Virus record (IMG/VR): IMGVR_UViG_3300035388_000053
Coordinates: 1 to 39,269 of that record
Direction: 5' to 3' (one strand)
DNA length: 39,269 bases
From: a virus
Shown here: piece after piece, positions 32,333 to 39,269 of the stretch
Position numbering within the stretch: the first letter of the stretch is position 1
Layout of the letters: each line of letters begins with the position of its first letter
Made by a program: the position numbers and the translations under genes
Notes under the pieces: generated by a model
Databases searched by the model: none
What the model was told of the DNA's origin: nothing
What the model saw: only the letters and a program-made list of their open reading frames with translations

Positions 32333-33197
32333 ACTTATCTGTAAAGAGTGTGGAAAAGAATTTGACCATGAAAGGAAGACCAGGCAGTATTGTAGTAAGA
32401 CCTGTTCAAATAGAGCGATTGCAAGGAATAGAGAAGAGGATAGAGCGAAGCTCAAGCGATATATATTCTTAAGCTGTGGAGCTGGTGTTCAGAGTACTGC
32501 TATTGCTGTAATGATTGAGCAGGGAAAGATAGAGAAACCAGACGTTGTATTGATGGCTGATTGTGGTTGGGAGAAGCAATCAACCTGGGATTATGTACAT
32601 AGCGTGATCATACCCAGGTTGAACAATGTTGGTGTTGATTTCAAGATTGTAAAGACAACAGACTATTATAGCAATGAACTATTTGATAATAGAGGATATC
32701 TAGTACTACCAGCATTCAGAGTGACTGAAGGTGAGAAGATAAGATTCAAGACCAGGTGTTCCGGGGTTTGGAAGAATAAGACGATAATGAGATGGCTAAG
32801 AGAGCAAGGTGTTAAGAGTTGTGAGTGTTGGCTAGGAATATCTACAGATGAATATAGTAGAACAAAAGAATCAGGGTTGAAGTGGTACCGGCACAGGTAT
32901 CCATTGATAGAGGCTAATATGTCAAGAGCTCATTGTCTTGAGATGATTAGACACTTTGGTTGGCCAGAGCCGAACAGAACGTCTTGCGTCATCTGTCCAA
33001 TGCAGGACAATGGTGCATGGAAGCAGCTTAAGCTTAACTATCCAGATGACTTTGCTAAGGCAGTGAAAGCCGAAGAAAGAATTCGTTCAATAGATCCTGA
33101 TATCTACCTGCATCCTTCAGGTATTCCTTTATCAAAAGTTATATTCAATACCAAGTCACATGATAATGGAAAAAATCCTCGTTGGTGGGAAGAATAG
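32325..33197 (+). CDS. PP-loop (PAPS reductase-like) protein with N-terminal zinc finger
   Basis: 290 residues from the ATG at 32325. N-terminal zinc finger CKECGKEF...CSKTC (about 4-26) is fused to an N-type ATP pyrophosphatase domain with loop LSCGAGVQSTAIAVM, a CSG motif and a late CVICPM. Similar phage proteins are annotated as phosphoadenosine phosphosulfate reductases but more likely act on nucleic acid or nucleotides. The true substrate is unknown. Confidence 0.82.
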   Translation: MHKLICKECGKEFDHERKTRQYCSKTCSNRAIARNREEDRAKLKRYIFLSCGAGVQSTAIAVMIEQGKIEKPDVVLMADCGWEKQSTWDYVHSVIIPRLNNVGVDFKIVKTTDYYSNELFDNRGYLVLPAFRVTEGEKIRFKTRCSGVWKNKTIMRWLREQGVKSCECWLGISTDEYSRTKESGLKWYRHRYPLIEANMSRAHCLEMIRHFGWPEPNRTSCVICPMQDNGAWKQLKLNYPDDFAKAVKAEERIRSIDPDIYLHPSGIPLSKVIFNTKSHDNGKNPRWWEE

Positions 33198-33521
33198 CAA
33201 TGGGGGAGGGGGGTGGAAAATCCTTCATGTCTTTGGTATATAGACCGTTAACCCAAGACACGCACACGCGTTCGCAGGTTTTGAAAAAATTGCAAATTTT
33301 TTAAAAAAAGAAACTTGCAAGATTTTGACTTTTGCTTTTGAAGTTTTGAAAATGCATGAGAGAAAACAAAAACAAGAAAAACGGTGTTTTAATTCGAGGT
33401 TGATTTTTTCGTGGAAGAATATTGTGATGCAGGAGCAGACCTGTAGTGTCTTTTGATATAGATCAAGAAGAAAGAGAAGCAGATACTGGCGGATGATTCG
33501 AAACCTATTGATGTTTCCTAA
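33198..33521. other. Non-coding cos-like stretch and deletion junction
   Basis: After the PP-loop gene comes a G-run (33202-33216, five and six Gs), then a GC-rich patch around ACGCACACGCGTTCGC (33258-33275), then AT-rich sequence. Bacillota cos phages often carry such G-rich DNA between HNH and terminase. No terminase frame is found. Short broken frames at about 33400-33520 end with a TAA in phase with the truncated endolysin. Confidence 0.55.
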
Positions 33522-34133
33522 AAGGGTGAGATAACCCAGCTGGTGGACATTAGGGAAGCTGCTTGGATCAATGGTACCCGAACGGATCCTGAAGAGAAGA
33601 ATTATTATGGGAATTCTTCCTTGAAGCTTGTGAGGGATAGAAGGACCAATGCCAACTATTATTCAATAGGGATAGAGCATGAAGGGTATTATCACAAGGC
33701 TCATGGCAAGCTTACGGATGAGCAGCTTAAGGCTACTATATGGCTACATAATTATATTGTCAAAGAGGTCAAGAGGATAGATGGAACTGACATCATTCTG
33801 GACAGGGAGCATATTGTTGGGCATTACCAGGTGGATCCTTTGCGTAAACCTAATTGTCCGGGTGAGGCTTTCCAGTTTGATGAGATTCTGGAGAAATTGA
33901 AAGGAGCAGTTGCTATGGGAAAAGTATTCAAGGATGTAGAGGATGACAGATGGTCTGCTAAGCACATTGAAGCTGCAGAGGAGCTTGGACTCCTGAAGGG
34001 CATCAAGGAAGACATTGATTTTGACGGTGTCGTTGATTCGGTGTTCAAGCCTACTAACATGTTGACCAGGGAGCAAGGGGCTGTCCTGGTTGTGAGATTG
34101 TATGAAAAAATAACGGGAGAAAAGGTGGTTTAA
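33522..34133 (+). pseudogene. N-terminally truncated endolysin: amidase_2 fragment with SLH domain
   Basis: The frame opens right after a TAA and reads KGEITQLVDIREAAWINGTR, which is the middle of a peptidoglycan-recognition type N-acetylmuramoyl-L-alanine amidase. It continues with IGIEHEG and IVGHYQVDPLRKPNCPG, the conserved GH...P...K..PG part. The first strand and the first zinc-ligand His region are missing. An SLH domain (FKDVEDDRWSAKHIEAAEEL, about the last 70 residues) follows. The only start is a GTG at 33543, without a proper site. Probably inactive. Confidence 0.8.
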
Positions 34134-34493
34134 ATGAGTGATTTTACTTTTGAGGTTTTGAAGATAGTGATAATGTTGGTTGGTGTGGTTTTGACCTACA
34201 AGGTGGTACCGTGGATCCAGGGGAATGTTGATGTGAAGAATCTGGCATTGATGCAGACTTTGATTCAGGCTTTTGTTGCTGCAGCTGAGCAGTTGTTTCC
34301 AAAGGCTGGTTCAGGGGCGATTAAGAAAGCTTATGTTCTTGAGAAATTGAAAGATAAAGGTGTCACTATTACGGATCAGGAGCTTGATGCTTTGATTGAG
34401 GCAGCTGTGTATGAATTGAATAAGGTGAAGAATCTGTTGGTGAAAGATTTGGATTTGCAGCCTGTTGTTGGAGAGGTGGAATTTAGTGAGTAA
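34134..34493 (+). CDS. Phage holin, LLH family
   Basis: 119 residues. One hydrophobic helix (about 8-26), then a helical domain with ALMQTLIQAFVAAAEQLFPK and DKGVTITDQELDALIEAAVY, as in phage_holin_6/LLH proteins. It forms the lysis cassette with the endolysin remnant. Starts two bases after its stop. Confidence 0.9.
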   Translation: MSDFTFEVLKIVIMLVGVVLTYKVVPWIQGNVDVKNLALMQTLIQAFVAAAEQLFPKAGSGAIKKAYVLEKLKDKGVTITDQELDALIEAAVYELNKVKNLLVKDLDLQPVVGEVEFSE

Positions 34494-34761
34494 GTGTAAA
34501 TTGGATAATGGGTATGTCATTTTCCATTGTCCTGGATGTGGCTTTTTTCATGCATGTAACATAGACAAGAACAGGAAGATACCATGTTGGGACTTTAATG
34601 GGGATCCAGAGAAACCAACATTGAAACCCTCTGTACTAGTTACGAGACCAAATACTGACAATAGATGTCATTTGTTTATGACTGATGGGAAGATACAGTA
34701 TTTGAATGATTGTTCGCATGAGTTGAAGAGGCAGACTATAGAGATGGAAGATAGAGAGTAG
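34486..34761 (+). CDS. DUF6527-like protein
   Basis: 91 residues from the GTG at 34486. VIFHCPGCGFFHACNIDKNR, then WDFNGDPEKPTLKPSVLVT and CHLFMTDGKIQYLNDCSHEL match DUF6527 proteins near phage lysis or packaging genes. Zinc-binding is likely; role unknown. Last gene before the late terminator. Confidence 0.8.
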   Translation: MSKCKLDNGYVIFHCPGCGFFHACNIDKNRKIPCWDFNGDPEKPTLKPSVLVTRPNTDNRCHLFMTDGKIQYLNDCSHELKRQTIEMEDRE

Positions 34762-34766
34762 GAAGA

Positions 34767-34793
34767 CCAGGCTGAGATGCCTGGCTTTTTTTA
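34767..34793 (+). terminator. Terminator after the lysis cassette
   Basis: CCAGGC-TGAGAT-GCCTGG followed by CTTTTTTTA. It separates phage-type genes from the right-hand cargo. The AT-rich 175 bases up to 34968 hold no gene. Confidence 0.88.
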
Positions 34794-34968
34794 TTGCAAG
34801 AATTATTATAGTGATGTATAATGAAAAAAGGTTTTATTTTATTAAACACATATAATTTATTATTAATATATTAGAAAATGATAAAGAAGTATAGGTATCA
34901 AAAAAATGAGTCCTTGTGCTAATATCCAGCAAAGTGCAAGTAGATTCAATTAGCGAAGGAGTATTTAT

Positions 34969-35877
34969 ATGAAAGAATATATATCGGGCAAAGATAAGGG
35001 ATTAATAGAAGATATAAAACCTTTAAATATAAGTGAACCAATAGAAGATATGTATTTTTCAAATCAAAGAGAAGAAAAAGGTTATAAAATTTTAAACAGC
35101 AAAGTTAACCAAAGCACCTTTATGAGTATTGGTTTGGAGAAAGCGTATATAAGTAATGTTGATTTTTCACATTGTGTGTTTATTGACTGTTATTTCAAAA
35201 AGGCTCAATTTACGAATGTGAGCTTTACAAACTGTAAATTTATAAAATGTAATTTTAAAGATGTTAATCTAGTTTCAATAGATTTTAGGTACGCTAAATT
35301 TAATGATTGTTTTATAGATTATGATAAAATAAAAGTAAGTTTACCAAAAGAGAAAAACCTGAGATGGGAGTTATGTACTAATTTAGCACTAGAAAGTTTA
35401 CGATTAGGAAATGACGATGAGTTTAGGAAGTTTTATTTTGCAGAAAAAGAGGCAAGTGAGCAACACAATTTAGCAAAGTTTACAAAAAAAGAAGATTATT
35501 ACAAAACTCATTACAGCTCTTGGCAATCTATAGAAGGATTCTTAAAATATATATTTAGCAAGATGAGTAAGCACTTGTGGGGTTATGGTGAGAAAATTTC
35601 TTATTTGATTGTAAATATGTTTATTGTAATATTTGGTTTTGCAGCCGTATATTTCTTTCAAGGTGAAAAATTTAAAATTAATGGTAGTTCAGAACTCGTA
35701 GATATTGATGTTGTAGATAGCGTTTATGTTAGTATATGCAACTTTATCACCATATCATCAGATATTACTACATCTAATCACTTTATTAGAAATCTAACTG
35801 CAATTGAAGGCTTTGCAGGGGTCGTATTAATGGGATTCTTTGTTGCGGCACTTTTTAGATTTATTAATAGAAGGTAG
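34969..35877 (+). CDS. Pentapeptide-repeat protein with C-terminal ion-channel-like domain
   Basis: 302 residues, GAAGGAG upstream. About 45-125 is pentapeptide-like: VDFSHCVFIDCYFKKAQFTN and CKFIKCNFKDVNL. A soluble linker follows, then two membrane helices (about 207-228 and 280-298) around a pore-loop-like segment (SVYVSICNFITISSDITTSN). In pentapeptide-repeat two-helix channels this loop usually reads TxGYGD; here the filter is TISSD, so potassium selectivity is doubtful. First of three tightly packed cargo genes. A membrane effector role is inferred. Confidence 0.8.
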   Translation: MKEYISGKDKGLIEDIKPLNISEPIEDMYFSNQREEKGYKILNSKVNQSTFMSIGLEKAYISNVDFSHCVFIDCYFKKAQFTNVSFTNCKFIKCNFKDVNLVSIDFRYAKFNDCFIDYDKIKVSLPKEKNLRWELCTNLALESLRLGNDDEFRKFYFAEKEASEQHNLAKFTKKEDYYKTHYSSWQSIEGFLKYIFSKMSKHLWGYGEKISYLIVNMFIVIFGFAAVYFFQGEKFKINGSSELVDIDVVDSVYVSICNFITISSDITTSNHFIRNLTAIEGFAGVVLMGFFVAALFRFINRR

Positions 35878-35882
35878 ATACT

Positions 35883-36617
35883 ATGATACAATTTACATTG
35901 GAAAATAGAGAAATTCAAATAGAAAACAATAATATTGAAGCAATATGTATTTTTGGTTCTTTGGCTAGAGGGGAAAATGATGAATTAAGTGACATTGATA
36001 TTTTGATTCTAATAGATGGAATTAATGATCAAGATACAATGGACATAAAACTATCATTATCCAATCAAATGGGTATTCCAATTGATTGGTTGTCGGTTTA
36101 TAGAATAACTACTTTTGAACATATGGCTGACAAAGGATCCTATTTTTTGTGGCATTTGAAACTTGAAGGAAAAGTTATCTATTCAAGAACAGATCAATTG
36201 TATAAAATTCTAGATTCTTTAAAAGAATACACAAATATAAAAAATGATTTAGATGAGTATGCTATTATTTGTAAGGATATATTGGACTCTGTAAAGTCTG
36301 GAAATCTGACAATAGATTATGAACTATCTCTTTTGGCATCTTTAGTTAGAAATACGTGTATAGCAATAGCATATATGAGTAAGAAGTACTTATTTGGACG
36401 AATTTCACCTGTTGAATATTGTTTGAAGGAATTAGGACAACCTAATATTTTTGAACTTGATGAATATATGAATTTGTATAATTATAGAATTAAATATATT
36501 AGACCCAATAGTATTAAAAAAGAAAGTAGTGGTGATTTAGAATTAGTTCGATTTTGGATAGAAAAAGTTCAAATTCTCCTAAACTATGCTATAATTAAAT
36601 CGGAAGGACGTGAATAA
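35883..36617 (+). CDS. MNT-type nucleotidyltransferase with HEPN-like C-terminal helices
   Basis: 244 residues. N-terminal minimal nucleotidyltransferase: GSLARGENDELSDIDILILI (Gly25-Ser26, Asp37, Asp39). The C-terminal 130 residues are all-helical (LSLLASLVRNTCIAIAYMSK), like the substrate-binding or HEPN-like part of MntA/KNTase proteins. It could adenylylate or nucleotidylate a partner. Five bases separate it from the channel gene, so the neighbouring products are obvious candidate partners. Confidence 0.82.
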   Translation: MIQFTLENREIQIENNNIEAICIFGSLARGENDELSDIDILILIDGINDQDTMDIKLSLSNQMGIPIDWLSVYRITTFEHMADKGSYFLWHLKLEGKVIYSRTDQLYKILDSLKEYTNIKNDLDEYAIICKDILDSVKSGNLTIDYELSLLASLVRNTCIAIAYMSKKYLFGRISPVEYCLKELGQPNIFELDEYMNLYNYRIKYIRPNSIKKESSGDLELVRFWIEKVQILLNYAIIKSEGRE

Positions 36618-36618
36618 T

Positions 36619-36903
36619 ATGTTAAATAAATTTAATCTTAAGGTGGCTTTAGAAATTGAAAAATTGCTTGAATTGAGTAAAGCTAGCCCTTATGTTTTTA
36701 GAACAAGATTGGAGCGAGTGCTTTATAAGATAAATCATAATTCTGCTTACTCCCAAGATTCCGATGTTGTAAGTAAGTGTAACTCAATCGGGATAAAATT
36801 AAAATGTTTGTCCGATCAGAGTAATCAAACACCTGATGGGACTTTGAATAGTTTTTTATTTTTGGAAAAAGACCTTGTAGAACTATTGTCAGTAATTCAA
36901 TAA
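36619..36903 (+). CDS. Small helical protein, third gene of the channel-MNT operon
   Basis: 94 residues from the ATG at 36619, behind GGAAGGA, one base after the MNT stop. All-helical, no membrane segment, no HEPN motif. Possible regulator of the operon. No family recognised. Confidence 0.72.
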   Translation: MLNKFNLKVALEIEKLLELSKASPYVFRTRLERVLYKINHNSAYSQDSDVVSKCNSIGIKLKCLSDQSNQTPDGTLNSFLFLEKDLVELLSVIQ

Positions 36904-36950
36904 ATCAACTATTCTGTAATAAGTAGAGAAGTTTTTCTAAATTAGCATTA

Positions 36951-36979
36951 AGATCGGTAGTTTTCCGGTCTTTTTTATT
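36951..36979 (+). terminator. Terminator after the channel-MNT operon
   Basis: AGATCGG-TAGTTTT-CCGGTCT (one T-G pair) followed by TTTTTATTT. Confidence 0.8.
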
Positions 36980-37006
36980 TGCAATAACCCAAAATGAGAG
37001 TATAAT
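36979..37006 (+). promoter_or_regulatory. Promoter of the 37045 gene
   Basis: TTGCAA (36979-36984), 16-base spacer, TATAAT (37001-37006), immediately after the terminator, 38 bases before the gene. It marks the gene as an independent unit. Confidence 0.68.
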
Positions 37007-37044
37007 GAAATGGAGTTAATTAAATCTTGGGAGGGTAAGAGGGT

Positions 37045-37530
37045 ATGACTATAAAGAATCAACTGGATATGTATATGGGATTGAGATCTAGGATTAATCA
37101 TTGTATTGATAACTATGAGGATTACATTGAAAAATTGAAGGAAATTGCTTTATTGACTAATGAAGAAGAAAATATCACAATTATTAATGATAAATTGAAG
37201 TTATTCAATGAAGTGTATAGAAAAGTAGAATCGAATAAACTTGCAATCAAGGAACATTATAAATACAATATTATATGGAAGCATGAACGTATTCCATATA
37301 ATACTCTTGAAAACAGCTTAGCGAGTTTAAAGACTTATACAACAACGGAAATAAGTGGGGAAGGATTTCTTAGGTCAATTGCTCATGTTTTAAAAGTAGA
37401 GTATAGTAAAGATAATATTAAAATTATATTAGACGCAATAGAAAAAGAAAAATTAGTAGCAGATGGGTTAAGGGAATATTCAAATTCACTTGATGAATTT
37501 ATTATAGATTATGAAAATGATAATTTATAA
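37045..37530 (+). CDS. Orphan helical cargo protein
   Basis: 161 residues, with GGGAGG and its own promoter and terminator. Entirely helical, likely coiled coil (IEKLKEIALLTNEEENITII). No recognised domain. Its autonomous unit among defence-type cargo makes it a candidate single-gene defence or regulatory factor. Confidence 0.72.
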   Translation: MTIKNQLDMYMGLRSRINHCIDNYEDYIEKLKEIALLTNEEENITIINDKLKLFNEVYRKVESNKLAIKEHYKYNIIWKHERIPYNTLENSLASLKTYTTTEISGEGFLRSIAHVLKVEYSKDNIKIILDAIEKEKLVADGLREYSNSLDEFIIDYENDNL

Positions 37531-37548
37531 AAGTTAGTATTACAAAAA

Positions 37549-37573
37549 AGAACAGGGGATAACTCCTGGTTCT
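37549..37573 (+). terminator. Weak terminator hairpin
   Basis: AGAACAGG and CCTGGTTCT arms with a bulge, shortly after the 37045 gene. It has only a short T-run. Confidence 0.5.
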
Positions 37574-37627
37574 ATTGTTAGCCATTTAACCATTATTTAA
37601 CCACTGGGTTTTCTATAGTCGATTTTC

Positions 37628-37691
37628 AGGAATTTGCCGTTTCTTCTGTGAGTATTGAAAAATAGAAGAAATGGAAAAACGACAAATTCCT
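37628..37691. repeat. Long inverted repeat
   Basis: AGGAATTTGCCGTTT (37628-37642) and AAACGACAAATTCCT (37677-37691) pair at 14 of 15 positions. Inner arms CTTCT/AGAAG extend the stem and outer AGTCGA (37617-37622)/TCGACT (37705-37710) flank it. It dominates the 259-base gap 37531-37789, which has no gene. Confidence 0.7.
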
Positions 37692-37789
37692 AAAGTATGC
37701 ATATTCGACTCCCACCGTCGAACCAACGAATAAACTTGTTAGTAGTATCTTAAGTAATTATTGTTCATTCAATAATGATTGGAGATTAT

Positions 37790-38746
37790 ATGGAAAATTT
37801 CAAAAACGATAATGAAATAATACAATATTTTGAGGATAAGATAACTGGATTTAAAGAGTTTGAGAAGCACCTTCTTTATAGAGAAGAACAGATTTTAGCA
37901 GATAAAAACATTTTTAGAATTAGAAATTCTAATGAATGGATATTTAGAATAAATAATATAATTATTCAATTAAAATATTCACTGAAAAATAGTATGAAAT
38001 TTGCTAAATTAGTATGTAATCCTATCGAGGAGAGTAAAGAGAAGCAAATGTATTCTTATTATTTGGAAGATTCGGTATATAGAACAATATTGTTATGGGA
38101 TATTTACAAACAGCTTGTTAATGAATTCTATTCCCTTGGTTTTAATAGACATGCACAGTATTCGATATTCAAAATGCTTAAAAGAATAAAATCAAAGAAA
38201 AGGTGGGATAAAGAAAGGTATTGTTCACTTGAAAAATATTTGAATTCAAAAAAACATAAAAATGTAAGGCAGTATCTTAGAAATAAGTATACTCATAGTG
38301 TTGATCCTACATCAATGATTGTATTCCATGATGAGAATGAAAATGGTATAATAACTCCTGATATCGATAATATAATTCCAAAACACCCATATGAGAATAT
38401 TATTGATGTTATAGACGATTTATCTATATTAATAGATAGAATAGAATACATAAATGAAGAAATCAAAGGTGAATTAATAAATAAATTAATGTTGGTAAGG
38501 GCAACCGCAGTCTTACCATGTGGGATAAATGAGACGTTACCGTTATCTAATATGGGTGAATTATTTGAATTATATAATGATATTGGTGTTTATGCAAAAT
38601 ATAGAAATTGCATTGGATGTAATAATGTAAGAATTTATGAAGGGGAAAATACATGCAAACCGATTAGAATTGATTATAATCGAATTCATGAAGAAGATGA
38701 AATTAAAACGCTTGAATGTACTAGTAGAGTTGAAGAAGAAAATTAA
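37790..38746 (+). CDS. HEPN-domain protein (Cthe_2314-like)
   Basis: 318 residues from the ATG at 37790, with TGGAG seven bases upstream; an earlier in-frame ATG at 37775 lacks a site. The RX4-6H nuclease-type motif is RNKYTH (Arg164-His169) in a helical domain. HEPN domains of this kind are RNases in toxin and defence systems. A Cys pair (NCIGCNN) near the end may bind metal. It has no obvious antitoxin neighbour. Nuclease activity is inferred. Confidence 0.72.
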   Translation: MENFKNDNEIIQYFEDKITGFKEFEKHLLYREEQILADKNIFRIRNSNEWIFRINNIIIQLKYSLKNSMKFAKLVCNPIEESKEKQMYSYYLEDSVYRTILLWDIYKQLVNEFYSLGFNRHAQYSIFKMLKRIKSKKRWDKERYCSLEKYLNSKKHKNVRQYLRNKYTHSVDPTSMIVFHDENENGIITPDIDNIIPKHPYENIIDVIDDLSILIDRIEYINEEIKGELINKLMLVRATAVLPCGINETLPLSNMGELFELYNDIGVYAKYRNCIGCNNVRIYEGENTCKPIRIDYNRIHEEDEIKTLECTSRVEEEN

Positions 38747-38843
38747 GTCAGAAGTAACATCAGACTCAAAAATACAACTTGTTGCAATTTAATTTGATTA
38801 AAAAGAAATATACGTACAATACACAATACACAATAAAAAAGAG

Positions 38844-38868
38844 ATGCGTTGAAATTACTCCAACGCAT
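38844..38868 (-). terminator. Leftward terminator near the right end
   Basis: ATGCGTTG/CAACGCAT stem with CTCTTTTTTATT after it on the minus strand. It ends leftward transcription. In the circle it would be the terminator of the full-length recombinase gene. Confidence 0.75.
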
Positions 38869-38890
38869 ATTATCAAAGAGATAAATCTGA

Positions 38891-38909
38891 GCCAGGAATA
38901 ATTCCTGGC
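38891..38909. terminator. Near-palindromic hairpin after the XRE tail
   Basis: GCCAGGAA-TAA-TTCCTGGC, two bases from the stop of the XRE fragment. It probably acts as a terminator together with the hairpin at 38844. Confidence 0.65.
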
Positions 38910-38911
38910 TT

Positions 38912-39145
38912 CTATATTGAACTCATAAATTTAGCAATTTTTGGAGATCCTTTTGTTCTACCATGTTCAATATTGTATATAGTTTCTTTATGTACGCCAA
39001 TTTTATCAGCAAGCTGCCTCTGAGTGATATCATTCAAGAGGCGGTATTTTTTTACTCTTTCTGCAAGTGTAGTTTCTGGAAGGTTAGAATAATCTGGGGC
39101 GGTATAAGGGATTGTGAAAATCACGTTGTTTGCTTCTGCATGCTT
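38912..39145 (-). pseudogene. Detached XRE helix-turn-helix C-terminus of the recombinase
   Basis: 77 codons from the core lysine to the stop, no start codon with a ribosome site. NLPETTLAERVKKYRLLNDI followed by TQRQLADKIGVHKETIYNIE is a clear XRE-type helix-turn-helix. The core codon CTT (Lys on the minus strand) at 39143-39145 is in the same phase as the CTT at 124-126 in the recombinase. In the excised circle this fragment is therefore residues 552-628 of the recombinase. In the integrated state a long frame runs in from antisense comM but is probably not translated. Confidence 0.88.
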
Positions 39146-39146
39146 G
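39143..39146. other. attR core (CTTG)
   Basis: Right junction of the element; identical to attL at 124-127. Element DNA ends here and comM resumes. Element length from core to core is about 39,019 bases. Confidence 0.88.
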
Positions 39147-39269
39147 TCCCTGTGGTTATTATGGTGATCCAAAGCATGAATGCAAGTGTTCAACATCTCA
39201 AATAGAGAGATATTTAAGTAAAATATCAGGACCTCTATTAGACAGGATAGATATTCAGATAGAGGCAAC
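39145..39269 (+). pseudogene. comM: comM/yifB, 3' part (partial at window edge)
   Basis: Frame [20 protein letters not shown], then [20 protein letters not shown], is the conserved continuation of ComM/YifB after SSMNP. It follows the left fragment in phase when the element is removed. Without a start it is not expressed as ComM here. Confidence 0.93.

Noticed and set aside
37700-37723. tRNA 3' end remnant (TTCGACTCCCACC then GAACCA)
   Set aside because: The T-loop-like motif is present, but the acceptor length is off by one base before CCA and no tRNA body or matching second copy is in the window.
38912-39268. 118-residue XRE protein read as a complete gene
   Set aside because: Its first 41 residues are antisense comM and there is no ribosome site. 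Phase and junction show it is the detached C-terminus of the recombinase.

Overview
The window holds one mobile element of about 39.0 kb, complete from end to end, inserted in a host comM gene (yifB-type Mg-chelatase-like AAA+ ATPase). The 5' half of comM enters at the left edge and stops in the junction at about 126. The 3' half resumes at about 39145 and runs off the right edge. Deleting everything between the two CTTG cores (124-127 and 39143-39146) restores an open ComM frame reading [14 protein letters not shown]. Low GC, AGA/AGG arginine codons, strong GGAGG ribosome sites with frequent TTG/GTG starts, and the protein families present all point to a Bacillota host, probably a clostridium-like organism. 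The species cannot be told from this sequence.

Layout. (1) 100-2263, leftward: large serine recombinase and an ImmA/IrrE-type peptidase, behind a promoter with a LexA box in its spacer. (2) 2397-5353, rightward: a two-gene BcgI-like Type IIB restriction-modification system. (3) 5396-9660, leftward cargo: an STAS-ATPase/zinc-ribbon/Abi-like trio and several membrane proteins. (4) 9681-10832: two paralogous CI-like repressors and a control region with face-to-face promoters and four copies of a 9-bp operator motif. (5) 10833-30041: one very long rightward early operon. It contains many tiny zinc-ribbon and membrane proteins, a DnaD-like initiator with 11-bp iterons, a helicase loader, a Dam methylase broken by an antisense group II intron, a PcfK/AcrIIA9-like plus PcfJ pair, SSB, dUTPase and a Lar-like protein. 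It ends at a strong terminator. (6) 30340-33197: late regulator, catalytic-domain-only tyrosine recombinase, HNH nuclease and PP-loop protein. (7) 33198-34761: a cos-like non-coding stretch, an endolysin missing its N-terminus, a holin and a DUF6527 protein. (8) 34969-38746: accessory cargo (pentapeptide-repeat channel, nucleotidyltransferase, small protein; an orphan; a HEPN protein). (9) 38912-39145: an XRE-type helix-turn-helix fragment with no start codon, abutting attR.

No terminase, portal, capsid or tail gene is present. The endolysin is cut exactly where the packaging and structural module should join. The element is therefore either a defective prophage or a satellite-like derivative that keeps integration, immunity, replication, lysis, HNH and a possible cos region.

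The most striking observation is that attP lies inside the recombinase gene. In the excised circle the recombinase frame runs through the core, in phase, into the XRE fragment now 39 kb away, giving 628 residues with a C-terminal helix-turn-helix. Integration cuts off the last 76 residues and replaces them with seven residues read from antisense comM. The recombinase would thus carry a record of whether the element is integrated.
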